A stretch of 64,000 nt of DNA, from the NCBI RefSeq assembly GCF_900167915.1, contig NZ_FUYM01000003.1, positions 248,001-312,000 on the forward strand, written 5' to 3'. Positions 27,288-35,619 of the stretch are shown in pieces (the first letter of the stretch is position 1; each line of letters begins with the position of its first letter). A model generated the notes under the pieces. That model had not been told where the DNA came from. It did no database searches and worked only from the letters and a program-made list of their open reading frames with translations. The position numbers and the translations under genes were made by a program. This DNA is from Rhizorhabdus histidinilytica (GTDB lineage: Bacteria > Pseudomonadota > Alphaproteobacteria > Sphingomonadales > Sphingomonadaceae).

Positions 27288-27694
27288 AGCCGCCCATCAC
27301 ACCGATCCCGCTCCACTGGGATTGGGAACGAGACATCCCGCCTGCGCCGGGCCTGGTCGTCGGCCAGATGATCTATCTGTCGGGTCAGTGCGCCTTCGAT
27401 CCCGGCGGCAAGGTCGTGGCGCCCCACGACATGATCGCCCAGGCCGATCGATGCTTCGCGAACATCCAGGACATTCTGGGCCGCGTCGGCGCCTCGATGG
27501 CCGACATCGTGAAGCTCACCACCTATTTTACCGAGCCGCTGTCGAGGGAGCGTGCAGAGCAATATTGGGACGTCCGCCGCCGATATTTCGGCGACCACCG
27601 CCCCGCGAGCACCGGCGTGCAGGTAGCGTCGCTCATATTGCCCGAGCTCGTGGTGGAGATCGAGGCGATCGCCTGCCTTCCCAGGCAAAGCTGA
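27284..27694 (+). CDS. Rid family (YjgF/YER057c/UK114) protein lacking the catalytic Arg
   Basis: 136 residues with the trimeric Rid fold signature: MIYLSGQCAFD, MADIVKLTTYF and VVEIEAIA at the C terminus. RidA imine deaminases use an Arg in a PARSxVEV-like segment. The equivalent here is PASTGVQVAS, with Ser in place of Arg, so simple 2-aminoacrylate deamination is unlikely. It is translationally coupled to the esterase. RutC, a relative in the uracil pathway, is the natural comparison because a RutA-like oxygenase lies in the same locus. Confidence 0.9.
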   Translation: MKPPITPIPLHWDWERDIPPAPGLVVGQMIYLSGQCAFDPGGKVVAPHDMIAQADRCFANIQDILGRVGASMADIVKLTTYFTEPLSRERAEQYWDVRRRYFGDHRPASTGVQVASLILPELVVEIEAIACLPRQS

Positions 27695-27727
27695 TGGCTG
27701 CGCGGAGCCCGAGCTGCTTTTCCGCCC

Positions 27728-28474
27728 TCAGGCGCGCGCGGTGGCGATGGCCGACAGGTCCGAGACCGGATCGACCGCCACCCCGGCCTGCTTGCGTTCG
27801 GAATAGCGGTGGACGAGCTGCGCTGCATGGGGACGCAGCAGGACGGTGAAGCGCACCAGTTCCTCCATCACGTCGACGATGCGGTCATAATAGCTCGACG
27901 GCTTCATGCGGCCGGCTTCGTCGAACTCCTTATAGGCCATGGCGACAGACGACTGGTTGGGGATCGTGAACATGCGCATCCAGCGGCCGAGCAGACGGAG
28001 CGTGTTGACCGCATTGAACGACTGCGAGCCGCCCGATACCTGCATGACCGCGAGCGTGCGTCCCTGCGTCGGGCGCATCCCCCTCATCTCCAGCGGAAGA
28101 TGGTCGATCTGCGTCTTCATGATGCCGGTGATGGCGCCGTGGCGTTCAGGGCTGCACCAGACATGCCCTTCCGACCACAGGGACAGCTCGCGCAACTCGC
28201 GGACGGCGGGATGGTCGTCGCCGGAGACCTGATCGGGCAATGGCAGGTCCGATGGATCGAAGATGCGCGTCTCGGCTCCGAACAATTCGAGCAGGCGAGC
28301 CGCTTCTTCCACCGCGAAGCGCGAGAACGACCTGTCGCGGAGCGAGCCGTAGAGCAGGAGGATGCGGGGCGGCGGCTGGTCTGCCCCGAGCCCCATGGCC
28401 GGGCGGTCGATCAGGAAGCGGCGGTCGAGCGCCGGCAGATGATCGGGGTCGGGCAGTTGGCGGACTCGGTTCAT
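27728..28474 (-). CDS. arsH: ArsH NADPH-dependent FMN reductase / organoarsenical oxidase
   Basis: 248-residue flavodoxin-fold protein. In characterised relatives it oxidises trivalent organoarsenicals and reduces quinones or azo dyes. The phosphate loop is [29 protein letters not shown] and the [13 protein letters not shown] segment are ArsH hallmarks. ATG 28474 overlaps the aqpS stop by four bases. Last gene of the ars operon, it converges on the Rid-family gene. Confidence 0.95.
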   Translation of the reverse strand: MNRVRQLPDPDHLPALDRRFLIDRPAMGLGADQPPPRILLLYGSLRDRSFSRFAVEEAARLLELFGAETRIFDPSDLPLPDQVSGDDHPAVRELRELSLWSEGHVWCSPERHGAITGIMKTQIDHLPLEMRGMRPTQGRTLAVMQVSGGSQSFNAVNTLRLLGRWMRMFTIPNQSSVAMAYKEFDEAGRMKPSSYYDRIVDVMEELVRFTVLLRPHAAQLVHRYSERKQAGVAVDPVSDLSAIATARA

Positions 28475-29139
28475 GCGGCTTCCTTCGGGATGTCGGAGAA
28501 GAGGATGTCGCTGACGATATGAGCGGCCAGCGCGCCCGCGATCTGGGCTGCGACGAAGGCCGGCACGCAGGCGGGCGCTATGCCCGCGAAGCTGTCGCTC
28601 AGCGAACGCGCGACGGTGATCGCCGGGTTGGCGAAACTGGTCGACGAGGTGAACCAATAGGCGGCGGTGATGTAGAGGGCGACGCTTGCCGGGATGCTGT
28701 CGGGCCGGACCTTCGCCGTTCCCAGGATCGTCAGGACGAGTCCGAAGGTGGCGACAGCTTCGCCGAGCCATTGGCCGGGACCGTTGCGGGCTTTTTCCGA
28801 CAGCTCGAAGATCGGTGCCGCGAACATGGCATGGGCCGCCCAGACGCCGAGGATGCCGCCCGCGAGCTGGGCGCAGACATAGGCCGCGGCGGAGCCCGTC
28901 CCGATGTGCCCCCGCAGGCGCATGACCAGGGTGACGGCGGGATTGAGATGGGCCCCCGACACAGGCCCCAGCATGGTGACGAGGACGAACAGGATCGCGC
29001 CCGTGGCGAGCGTGTTGCCCAGCAGCGCGACGGCGACATTCCCGCCGGCCAGCCGTTCGGCCATGATGCCCGAGCCGATGACGGTCGCGAACAGCAGGAA
29101 GCTGCCCAGCGCCTCGCCCGCGATCGCCGGCCGCCTCAT
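28471..29139 (-). CDS. aqpS: Arsenic aquaglyceroporin (MIP channel)
   Basis: 222-residue MIP-family channel with six hydrophobic helices and both NPA loops ([11 protein letters not shown] and [11 protein letters not shown]). No Acr3 or ArsB pump is present in the operon. As described for Sinorhizobium meliloti AqpS, arsenite formed by ArsC would leave by this channel down its gradient (established analogy, not shown here). It overlaps arsC upstream and arsH downstream by four bases each. Confidence 0.95.
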   Translation of the reverse strand: MRRPAIAGEALGSFLLFATVIGSGIMAERLAGGNVAVALLGNTLATGAILFVLVTMLGPVSGAHLNPAVTLVMRLRGHIGTGSAAAYVCAQLAGGILGVWAAHAMFAAPIFELSEKARNGPGQWLGEAVATFGLVLTILGTAKVRPDSIPASVALYITAAYWFTSSTSFANPAITVARSLSDSFAGIAPACVPAFVAAQIAGALAAHIVSDILFSDIPKEAA

Positions 29140-29570
29140 GCCGACGGGATGCGCCTGCCTGCGGCGTCGACGACCCGTTCGCCGCCCTCCTTGGTGAACG
29201 CCCCCCGCTGCGCCGCGGGGAGGATGTCGAGAATCGCCTCGGACGGGCGGCAGAGCTTCACGCCGAGCGGCGAGACGACGAGCGGGCGGTTGATCAGGAT
29301 CGGGTGCGCCATCATCGCGTCAACCAGCGCCTCGTCGGAAAGCGACAGGTCGTCCAGGCCCAGCTCCGCATAGGGCGTCCCCTTCTCGCGCAACAGGTCG
29401 CGCGGGCGGATGCCCGCGCGCTCGACAAGTTGGACCAGCAGCGTGCGGGTGGGTGGGCTTTTCAGATATTCGACGATATGCGGCTCGATCCCGGCGTTGC
29501 GGATCAGGCCGACGACGTTGCGCGACGTACCGCACTCGGGATTGTGATAGACGACGATATCGACGGCCAC
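29136..29570 (-). CDS. arsC: Arsenate reductase (glutaredoxin-dependent)
   Basis: 144 residues of the ArsC/Spx thioredoxin-like family: catalytic [10 protein letters not shown] near the N terminus and the [15 protein letters not shown] segment that helps bind arsenate. GTG 29570 is chosen because AAGGA lies about eight bases upstream and the protein begins directly with the first beta strand. A longer frame to 29642 would run into arsR. It reduces As(V) to As(III) with glutathione/glutaredoxin. Confidence 0.94.
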   Translation of the reverse strand: MAVDIVVYHNPECGTSRNVVGLIRNAGIEPHIVEYLKSPPTRTLLVQLVERAGIRPRDLLREKGTPYAELGLDDLSLSDEALVDAMMAHPILINRPLVVSPLGVKLCRPSEAILDILPAAQRGAFTKEGGERVVDAAGRRIPSA

Positions 29571-29581
29571 GGGACGATCCT

Positions 29582-29914
29582 TCAGCAGCAAGGGGAGAGT
29601 TCGGCGACGAGCGGCGCGCACAGCTCGACATTCCCTGCGCAACAGTCCTTCACGAGGAACAGCGTCAACGCCCGCAGGCCGTCGAGATCGGCGCGATAGA
29701 TGATCGAGCGGCTCTGCCGTTCGGAACGGAGGAGGCCGGCGCGCGCAAGGATGCCGAGATGCGCCGACATCGTGTTCTGCGGCACGTCGAGCCGGCGGGC
29801 GATCTCCCCCGCGGCCATACCGGCCGGTTCATGCTTCACCAGCAGGCGGAACACGTCGAGGCGCGTTCCCTGAGCCAAGGCGCCCAGCGCCGCGATGGCC
29901 GAATCATTATCCAT
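29582..29914 (-). CDS. arsR: ArsR-family arsenic-responsive repressor
   Basis: 110-residue winged-helix SmtB/ArsR repressor: MAAGEIARRLDVPQNTMSAHLGIL is the HTH region. C-terminal cysteines (DCCAGNVELC and a terminal CC) are candidate As(III) ligands, as in the alphaproteobacterial type with C-terminal sites. First gene of arsR-arsC-aqpS-arsH. Its ATG lies only six bases after a -10-like TATACT and inside an inverted repeat, with no ribosome site, so the mRNA may be leaderless. Confidence 0.94.
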   Translation of the reverse strand: MDNDSAIAALGALAQGTRLDVFRLLVKHEPAGMAAGEIARRLDVPQNTMSAHLGILARAGLLRSERQSRSIIYRADLDGLRALTLFLVKDCCAGNVELCAPLVAELSPCC

Positions 29915-29936
29915 ATATCCAGTATAATGGATATAT
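29913..29936. promoter_or_regulatory. ArsR operator (perfect inverted repeat)
   Basis: ATATATCC and GGATATAT are separated by AGTATAAT. The repeat covers the predicted -10 and the first bases of arsR, so bound ArsR would block RNA polymerase directly. The A+T-rich palindrome stands out in this GC-rich DNA. Confidence 0.8.
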
Positions 29937-29948
29937 TATCCGTGACCA
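29921..29948 (-). promoter_or_regulatory. Predicted ars promoter
   Basis: On the minus strand TGGTCA (29948-29943) and TATACT (29926-29921) are spaced by 16 bases. The -10 lies six bases before the arsR ATG, which puts the expected transcription start at or next to the start codon. Confidence 0.55.
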
Positions 29949-29965
29949 GAGGCCACCCATAAGGC

Positions 29966-30002
29966 ATCGGGCCGGGGGCGGCCTGTCCGCTCCCGGCCCG
30001 AT
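29966..30002 (-). terminator. Long hairpin after the OmpA-like gene
   Basis: Sixteen-base arms with one mismatch around a five-base loop lie 43 bp after the OmpA-like stop, before the divergent-side ars promoter. No U-tract. Likely terminator insulating the ars promoter from read-through. Confidence 0.5.
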
Positions 30003-30044
30003 CCTGCAACCATAGCGGGGGCAGGCTGAGCCGCCCCGCAGGGG

Positions 30045-30932
30045 TCAGAGATTGTCGAGGCTCTTGCTGACCAGGATGTTCACCGCGACGCGGCGGTTCT
30101 GGGCCTTGCCTTCGGGGGTATCGTTGCTCGCCGCTGGGTCGGCCTTGGCCATGCCGGTCGGGGTCAGCATGCGATAGGGCTTCCAGCCGCAGGCCTGCTG
30201 CAGATAGTTGATGACCCGGTTGGCGCGCTTCTCGCTCAGTTCCTGGTTGAACTCGTCGCTGCCGGTCGAATCGGTGTAGCCGACCACCAGCATCAGCGCG
30301 TTCTCGGTCGCCTGCGCCGAGCTGGCGGTGCTGCAGAGATGGGCCTTGTCCTCAGGGGACAGTTCCGCCTTGCCGACATCGAAGTGCACGTTGGTCGTGC
30401 TCTTGATGTTGTACTTGTCGATATCGCCCAGGGCGCCCCGCAGCGCCTCGGTCGCAGCGGTCTGCTCCTCGAAGCGCTGGTCGGTCGCGTTGCGGATCAT
30501 CGTCGCGGTCTTGAGGTCGCTGTTGCGGAAATTGATCTGGCTCGCCACCAGCGCGTTATATTGGCCATCCGCCGGCTGCAGCGTCTTGACCGTGACCGGC
30601 AGCCCGTTGAGCAGCGCGTCGGCGGTCAGCTTGCCGCGATTGCTGCCGAACAGGCCCGAGGCGGACTTGATCCGGGTGGCATCGCTGATGCCGATGACCG
30701 TGCTGGTGCCGTCGGCAGCCGTCACCTTGATCCGGTTGCCGTTGCGGGCGGAGATGACGCCCTTGATCTCGGGGCCCTTGGCCATCGTCGACGGATCGGG
30801 GATCGGCACGCCTTCCACGACGATGTTGGGATCGTTCATATTCTGCTGCTGCGCCGGCAGGCTTCCCGCCGCGGATACCGCCAGCATCGCCAGCAGGAAG
30901 CGGATTTTCGGGCTCTTGGAAATGACACGCAT
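30045..30932 (-). CDS. OmpA-family peptidoglycan-associated protein
   Basis: 295 residues. A signal peptide (FLLAMLAVSAAGSLPAQ) precedes a middle domain with an RIKVTAADG beta region (about 35-120) and a coiled segment (about 135-165). The C-terminal OmpA domain has VHFDVGKAELSPE, VGYTDSTGSDEFNQELSEKRA and NRRVAVNI, which bind peptidoglycan. No N-terminal barrel is evident, so it is probably a periplasmic or surface-attached protein. An AAGGAG site lies seven bases before the ATG. Confidence 0.9.
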   Translation of the reverse strand: MRVISKSPKIRFLLAMLAVSAAGSLPAQQQNMNDPNIVVEGVPIPDPSTMAKGPEIKGVISARNGNRIKVTAADGTSTVIGISDATRIKSASGLFGSNRGKLTADALLNGLPVTVKTLQPADGQYNALVASQINFRNSDLKTATMIRNATDQRFEEQTAATEALRGALGDIDKYNIKSTTNVHFDVGKAELSPEDKAHLCSTASSAQATENALMLVVGYTDSTGSDEFNQELSEKRANRVINYLQQACGWKPYRMLTPTGMAKADPAASNDTPEGKAQNRRVAVNILVSKSLDNL

Positions 30933-31104
30933 CGTGCGACTCCTTATATCCTCCCCCCATTCTCCTCCCCCAGAACGCCTGCCTGTTCAGCGCGACCTGT
31001 CTGCCAGATGAACACCGACGGCCGGCCCATCGGCCGAGCCGGTGATTCGAGTTGGGCTTGCGACGAACCGATACGGAGCAGGCGCGCGAGCGCGATCCGT
31101 CCCG

Positions 31105-31584
31105 CTATACGGCCGCCCGGACGATCGGCGCCGGACGGTTGATGAAGGACTTGAGCGCGAAGCTGCTCTGGATGTGCGCGACGCCCGGAATGCGGGTGAG
31201 GTCGTCGAGCAGATGGCGATAATGGTCGAGGTCGCGGACGACGGCGCGGAGCAGATAGTCGGCGCCGCCGGTCATCAGGAAGCCGCTCATGATCTCGGGC
31301 AGCGCGCTCACCCGTTCCTCGAAGCTTTCGAGGATGTCGCGCACCTGCCGTTCGAGCGTGACCGAGATGAACACGATCATCGCCCCGGCCAGCCGCCGCT
31401 CGTCGAGCCCGGCGAAATAGCCGGTGATGTAGCCCGCCTCCTCGAGCAGGCGGACGCGCCGCAGGGTCGGCGTCAGCGACAGGCCGATCTCCGCTGCCAG
31501 GTCCCGCCAAGTGATGCGCCCGTCCTCGGCCAGCCGCCGCAGGATGCGGACATCATAGGAGTCGAGCGCGCCATCCGTGTTCAT
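31105..31584 (-). CDS. Lrp/AsnC-family transcriptional regulator
   Basis: About 159 residues with a complete N-terminal winged helix (LDSYDVRILRRLAEDG, ITWRDLAAEIGLSLTPTLRRV) and a RAM domain (SGFLMTGGADYLLRAVVRDL). ATG 31584 is chosen; in-frame GTG/TTG codons lie four residues earlier. Divergent from the indolepyruvate ferredoxin oxidoreductase gene across about 115 bp, so that gene is the likely target and an aromatic amino acid the likely ligand. Confidence 0.92.
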   Translation of the reverse strand: MNTDGALDSYDVRILRRLAEDGRITWRDLAAEIGLSLTPTLRRVRLLEEAGYITGYFAGLDERRLAGAMIVFISVTLERQVRDILESFEERVSALPEIMSGFLMTGGADYLLRAVVRDLDHYRHLLDDLTRIPGVAHIQSSFALKSFINRPAPIVRAAV

Positions 31585-31700
31585 ATGCACCACCAACCAG
31601 AATAATCATGGTAATATGAACCAATATCGTCGCGTCGCAAAGCTCAGTTTGGTGACCTTTCCTAGCGCGCCTGGACTATCCTTCGTGCGGGAGGATCGCC

Positions 31701-34700
31701 ATGCACCACGACCGGATCGTCAGCCTCGACAGCATATACGGCGCCGAGGAGGGGCCGAGCTTCATGACCGGCATCCAGGCGCTGGTGCGGCTGCCGATGA
31801 TGCAGCGGCGGCTCGACCGCCGGAACGGGCTGAACACGGCCGGGCTGGTCACCGGCTATCGCGGCTCGCCGCTCGGCGCCTATGACCAGCAGCTCTGGAA
31901 GGCCTCCAAACATCTCGCCGCGCACGACGTCGTGTTCCAGCCGGGGCTGAACGAGGACCTCGCCGCGACCGCGCTGTGGGGCACGCAGATGCACAAGGCG
32001 TTCGGCAAGACCCGCGCCGACGGCGTGTTCGGCATCTGGTACGGCAAGGGCAACGGCGTCGACCGCACCGGCGACGTGTTCCGCAACGCGAATGTGCTGG
32101 GCACCTCCCCGCTCGGCGGGGTGCTGGCGATCGGCGGCGACGACCATGCCGCGCAATCGTCGATGTTCCCGCACCAGACCGACGGCATCTTCCAGTCGGT
32201 GATGATGCCGGTGATCCAGCCCGCGACGGTCGGCGAGATATTGTCGCTCGGCCTCGCCGGCTTCGCGCTGTCGCGCTTCTCCGGCCTGTGGGTGGCGATG
32301 AAGACGATCGCCGAGGTGGTCGAAAGCGCCGCATCGTTCGAGCTGCCCGACAGCTATCCGCGCTTCGTCGCCCCGGCAGAGGCCGTCCCCGCGCACGGCC
32401 TCAACTGGGACCCGCGCGTCGCCTGGCCGGCGCAGCGCACCGAGCTCGAACGGCGGATGATCGAGGAACGGCTCCCCGCCGTCGCCGCCTGGGCGCGTGC
32501 CAACGGGATCGATCGGCCCGTGCTCCAGGGCGGTGGGCGGCGGCTGTGCGTCGTCACGGTCGGCAAGGCGCACCAGGACGTGATGCAGGCGCTCGCCAAT
32601 CTCGGCATCGACGAGCACGGCGCGCGGGCGATCGGCCTGTCGGTCTACAAGGTGGCGATGAGCTGGCCACTCGACGCCGCGAGCCTGCTCGAATTCGCCG
32701 ACGGCTTCGAGGAGATACTGGTCGTCGAGGAGAAGCGCCCGGTCGTCGAGGAACAGGTCAAGGTCGCGCTGTTCAACCGCAGCGGCGCCCGGCCGCGCGT
32801 CACCGGCAAGACCGATGTCGACGGCCGCACGCTGCTGCCGCAGACGCTGGAATTCGACCCGCTGATGGTGGCACGGGCGATCGTCGGCCGGCTGCCCGGC
32901 ACCACCGACCTCGCCGCGCGGCTGGCGGCGATCGAGGCACGGATACCCATGGGCGAGGTCGTCCCCTTCCCGGCGCGCAAGCCGTTCTTCTGCTCGGGCT
33001 GCCCGCACAACAGCTCGACGAAAACGCCGGAGGGGTCGATCGCAGGCGGCGGCATCGGCTGCCATGTCATGGCGGTGTCGCAGCCCCGGCTCAAGACCGC
33101 GACCTTCAGCCAGATGGGCGGCGAAGGGCTCCAATGGGTCGGCGCCGCACCCTTCTCCGAGACCGGGCACATCTTCCAGAATCTGGGTGACGGCACCTAC
33201 CAGCATTCGGGCCTGCTCGCGATCCGCGCGGCGGTGGCGGCGAAGGCCAACATCACCTTCAAGATCCTCTACAACGACGCGGTGGCGATGACCGGCGGCC
33301 AGCCGGCCGAGGGCGCGATCGATCCCGCGCGGATCAGCCGCCAGCTCGCCGCCGAAGGCGTCGACCATGTCCACCTGGTCAGCGACGACCCCGACCGCTG
33401 GCGCGCCGCGACCGGCCTGGCCGAGGGCGTGACGATCGCGCATCGCGACGATCTCGACCAGGTGCAGCGCCGGCTGCGCGAGGCGCCCGGCGTCACCGCG
33501 ATCATCTACGAACAGACCTGCGCGGCCGAGAAGCGCCGCCGCCGCAAGCGCGGCGACTTCCCCGACCCCGACCGGCGCATCTTCGTCAACCCGCGCGTCT
33601 GCGAGGGCTGCGGCGACTGCTCGGTCCAGTCGAACTGCATCGCGGTCGAGCCGCTGGAGACCGGCTTCGGCCGCAAGCGCCGGATCAACCAGTCGAGCTG
33701 CAACAAGGACTTCTCCTGCATCAAGGGCTTCTGCCCGAGCTTCGTCGAGGTCGAGGGCGCGGTGCTGCGCAAGCCCGACGGCGAGCGGCTGAAGGCGTTC
33801 GAGGCGAGCCGCTTCGCCACGCTGCCGGAACCGGAGCGGTCCGCGCAGGACGGCGTCGCCAACATCTACGTCGCCGGGATCGGCGGGTTGGGCGTGCTGA
33901 CGATCGGCGCGCTGCTCGGCACCGCCGCGCATCTCGACGGGCGCGGCGCGACGGTGCTCGACTTCACCGGACTCGCCCAGAAGAACGGCGCGGTGGTCAG
34001 CCAGGTGCGGATCGCACCACCGGGGGTGCCGATCCACGCCGTCCGCATCGGCGCGGGCGAGATCGACGTGCTGCTGGGCACCGACATGGTCGTCGCGGCC
34101 GGGCAGGACGTGTTGCGCCGGATCGCCGCCGACCGCTCCGTCCTCGTCCTCAACGACGACGAGACGCCGACCGCCGACATCGTCAACGATCGCGACTTCG
34201 CGCTGCCGGGCGCGGCGATGGCCGACACGCTCATGCGCCGCGCCCGGGCCACGCACCGCCTGCGTGCGACGAGCATCGCCGAGGGGCTGTTCGGCAACAA
34301 TGTCGCGGCCAACACGCTGCTGCTCGGCCATGCATGGCAGAAGGGGCTGATCCCGCTCGACGCAGAAGCGGTGCGCGGGGCGATCCGGGCCAATGGCGCG
34401 GCGGTGTCGCTCAACCTGCGCGCATTCGAGTGGGGTCGGCTGTCCGCGATCGACCTCGCGCTGGTCGAGGAGATGGCCGGGCTCGCCGCCCCCGTACCGC
34501 TGGCCGAAACGCTCGACGCGCTGGTCGCGCGCCTCGCAGCCGAGCTGACCGTCTATCAAGACGCCCGCTATGCGGCGCGCTTCACCGCGCTGGTCGCCGA
34601 TGCGCGCCGCGCGGCCGCCAGACTCGGCCGGCAGGGCGAGGGCTTTGCCGAGGCGGTCGCCCGCAACGCCTATAAGCTGATGGCGTACAAGGACGAATAT

Positions 34701-35174
34701 GAGGTCGCGCGGCTCCATGCCGATCCGGCCTTCGCCGCGGCACTGGGCGAGCAGTTCTCCGACCGCAAGCGCCTGTCGGTCTATCTGGCGCCGCCGCTGC
34801 TGTCGCGGATCGACCCGGCGACCGGCCGGCCGCGCAAGCGCAGGTTCGGACCGTGGATCTTCACCGCCTTTCGTCTGCTCGCCCGGATGAAGGGCTTGCG
34901 CGGAAGCTGGGCCGATCCGTTCGGCCATAGCCATGAGCGCCGGACCGAGCGGCGGCTGATCGAGGATTATGTCGCGCTGGTCGGCGAACTGGTAGCGGAC
35001 CTGTCGCCGGCGACGCTGCCGGTCGCGACCGAGCTTGCCCGCCTGCCCGACGCGATCCGCGGCTACGGCCCGGTGAAGGAAGCGGCGATCGCCGAAGCCG
35101 AGGCGCGCAAAGCGGCGCTGCTCGAGGCACTGGCCGAGAGCCGCCGCCCGGCGGAGGCGAGGGCCGCGGCCTGA
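31701..35174 (+). CDS. Indolepyruvate ferredoxin oxidoreductase, fused alpha-beta
   Basis: 1,157-residue fusion that oxidatively decarboxylates arylpyruvates to aryl-CoA with ferredoxin. The N-terminal pyrimidine-binding part (GLVTGYRGSPLGAYDQ) is followed by the TPP domain (FFCSGCPHNSSTKTPEGS; ILYNDAVAMTGGQP). An iron-sulfur region carries CEGCGDCSVQSNC and CNKDFSCIKGFC, and a gamma/IorB-like domain (IAGIGGLGVLT and TGLAQKNGAVVSQV) begins at about residue 720. Separate iorA and iorB are joined here, as in many Proteobacteria. GGGAGGA precedes the ATG. Confidence 0.94.
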   Translation: MHHDRIVSLDSIYGAEEGPSFMTGIQALVRLPMMQRRLDRRNGLNTAGLVTGYRGSPLGAYDQQLWKASKHLAAHDVVFQPGLNEDLAATALWGTQMHKAFGKTRADGVFGIWYGKGNGVDRTGDVFRNANVLGTSPLGGVLAIGGDDHAAQSSMFPHQTDGIFQSVMMPVIQPATVGEILSLGLAGFALSRFSGLWVAMKTIAEVVESAASFELPDSYPRFVAPAEAVPAHGLNWDPRVAWPAQRTELERRMIEERLPAVAAWARANGIDRPVLQGGGRRLCVVTVGKAHQDVMQALANLGIDEHGARAIGLSVYKVAMSWPLDAASLLEFADGFEEILVVEEKRPVVEEQVKVALFNRSGARPRVTGKTDVDGRTLLPQTLEFDPLMVARAIVGRLPGTTDLAARLAAIEARIPMGEVVPFPARKPFFCSGCPHNSSTKTPEGSIAGGGIGCHVMAVSQPRLKTATFSQMGGEGLQWVGAAPFSETGHIFQNLGDGTYQHSGLLAIRAAVAAKANITFKILYNDAVAMTGGQPAEGAIDPARISRQLAAEGVDHVHLVSDDPDRWRAATGLAEGVTIAHRDDLDQVQRRLREAPGVTAIIYEQTCAAEKRRRRKRGDFPDPDRRIFVNPRVCEGCGDCSVQSNCIAVEPLETGFGRKRRINQSSCNKDFSCIKGFCPSFVEVEGAVLRKPDGERLKAFEASRFATLPEPERSAQDGVANIYVAGIGGLGVLTIGALLGTAAHLDGRGATVLDFTGLAQKNGAVVSQVRIAPPGVPIHAVRIGAGEIDVLLGTDMVVAAGQDVLRRIAADRSVLVLNDDETPTADIVNDRDFALPGAAMADTLMRRARATHRLRATSIAEGLFGNNVAANTLLLGHAWQKGLIPLDAEAVRGAIRANGAAVSLNLRAFEWGRLSAIDLALVEEMAGLAAPVPLAETLDALVARLAAELTVYQDARYAARFTALVADARRAAARLGRQGEGFAEAVARNAYKLMAYKDEYEVARLHADPAFAAALGEQFSDRKRLSVYLAPPLLSRIDPATGRPRKRRFGPWIFTAFRLLARMKGLRGSWADPFGHSHERRTERRLIEDYVALVGELVADLSPATLPVATELARLPDAIRGYGPVKEAAIAEAEARKAALLEALAESRRPAEARAAA

Positions 35175-35212
35175 GGCTTGCCCGGCGGGACGCGGCTGGC
35201 TACGGCACTGCG

Positions 35213-35614
35213 GTGATCGCCGCCGCCGCCCCCGCCGAGACCGCCATCCGCCGTGCGCGCGACCAGTCGAACCGGCGCATCGCAGCGCACGACGCGGACG
35301 GCGCGGTCGCGATGATGGCCGACGCGGTGCTGGTGCTTCCGAGCGGCGGCGGGCCGATCAGCGGGCGGGCGGCGGTGCGCGCGGCCTTCGCGGCCGGCTT
35401 CGCCGATCCCGACTTCCTGACCTATGAGCGCCGCCCCGAGCGGATCGAGCTCGCTCCCGACGGCCTCAGCGCGACCGAGACCGGGCGATGGCGCGGCCTC
35501 TGGAAACCCCGTAGCGGTCAGCCCACCTTATCGGGCCGCTACACGGCGCGATGGCGGCAGGATGGCGGCAGCTGGATCACCCTGTCCGAGATTTTCGAGC
35601 CCGAGCCAGCCTGA
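35213..35614 (+). CDS. SnoaL/DUF4440-like NTF2-fold protein
   Basis: 133 residues of the NTF2-like cone fold: RRARDQSNRRIAAHDADGAVAMMADAVLVLP and ISGRAAVRAAF are typical of the DUF4440 group. No catalytic residues can be assigned. GTG start, weak ribosome site. It ends six bases before the threonine aldolase ATG, so the two are probably co-transcribed, but no functional link is apparent. Confidence 0.8.
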   Translation: MIAAAAPAETAIRRARDQSNRRIAAHDADGAVAMMADAVLVLPSGGGPISGRAAVRAAFAAGFADPDFLTYERRPERIELAPDGLSATETGRWRGLWKPRSGQPTLSGRYTARWRQDGGSWITLSEIFEPEPA

Positions 35615-35619
35615 CCACG

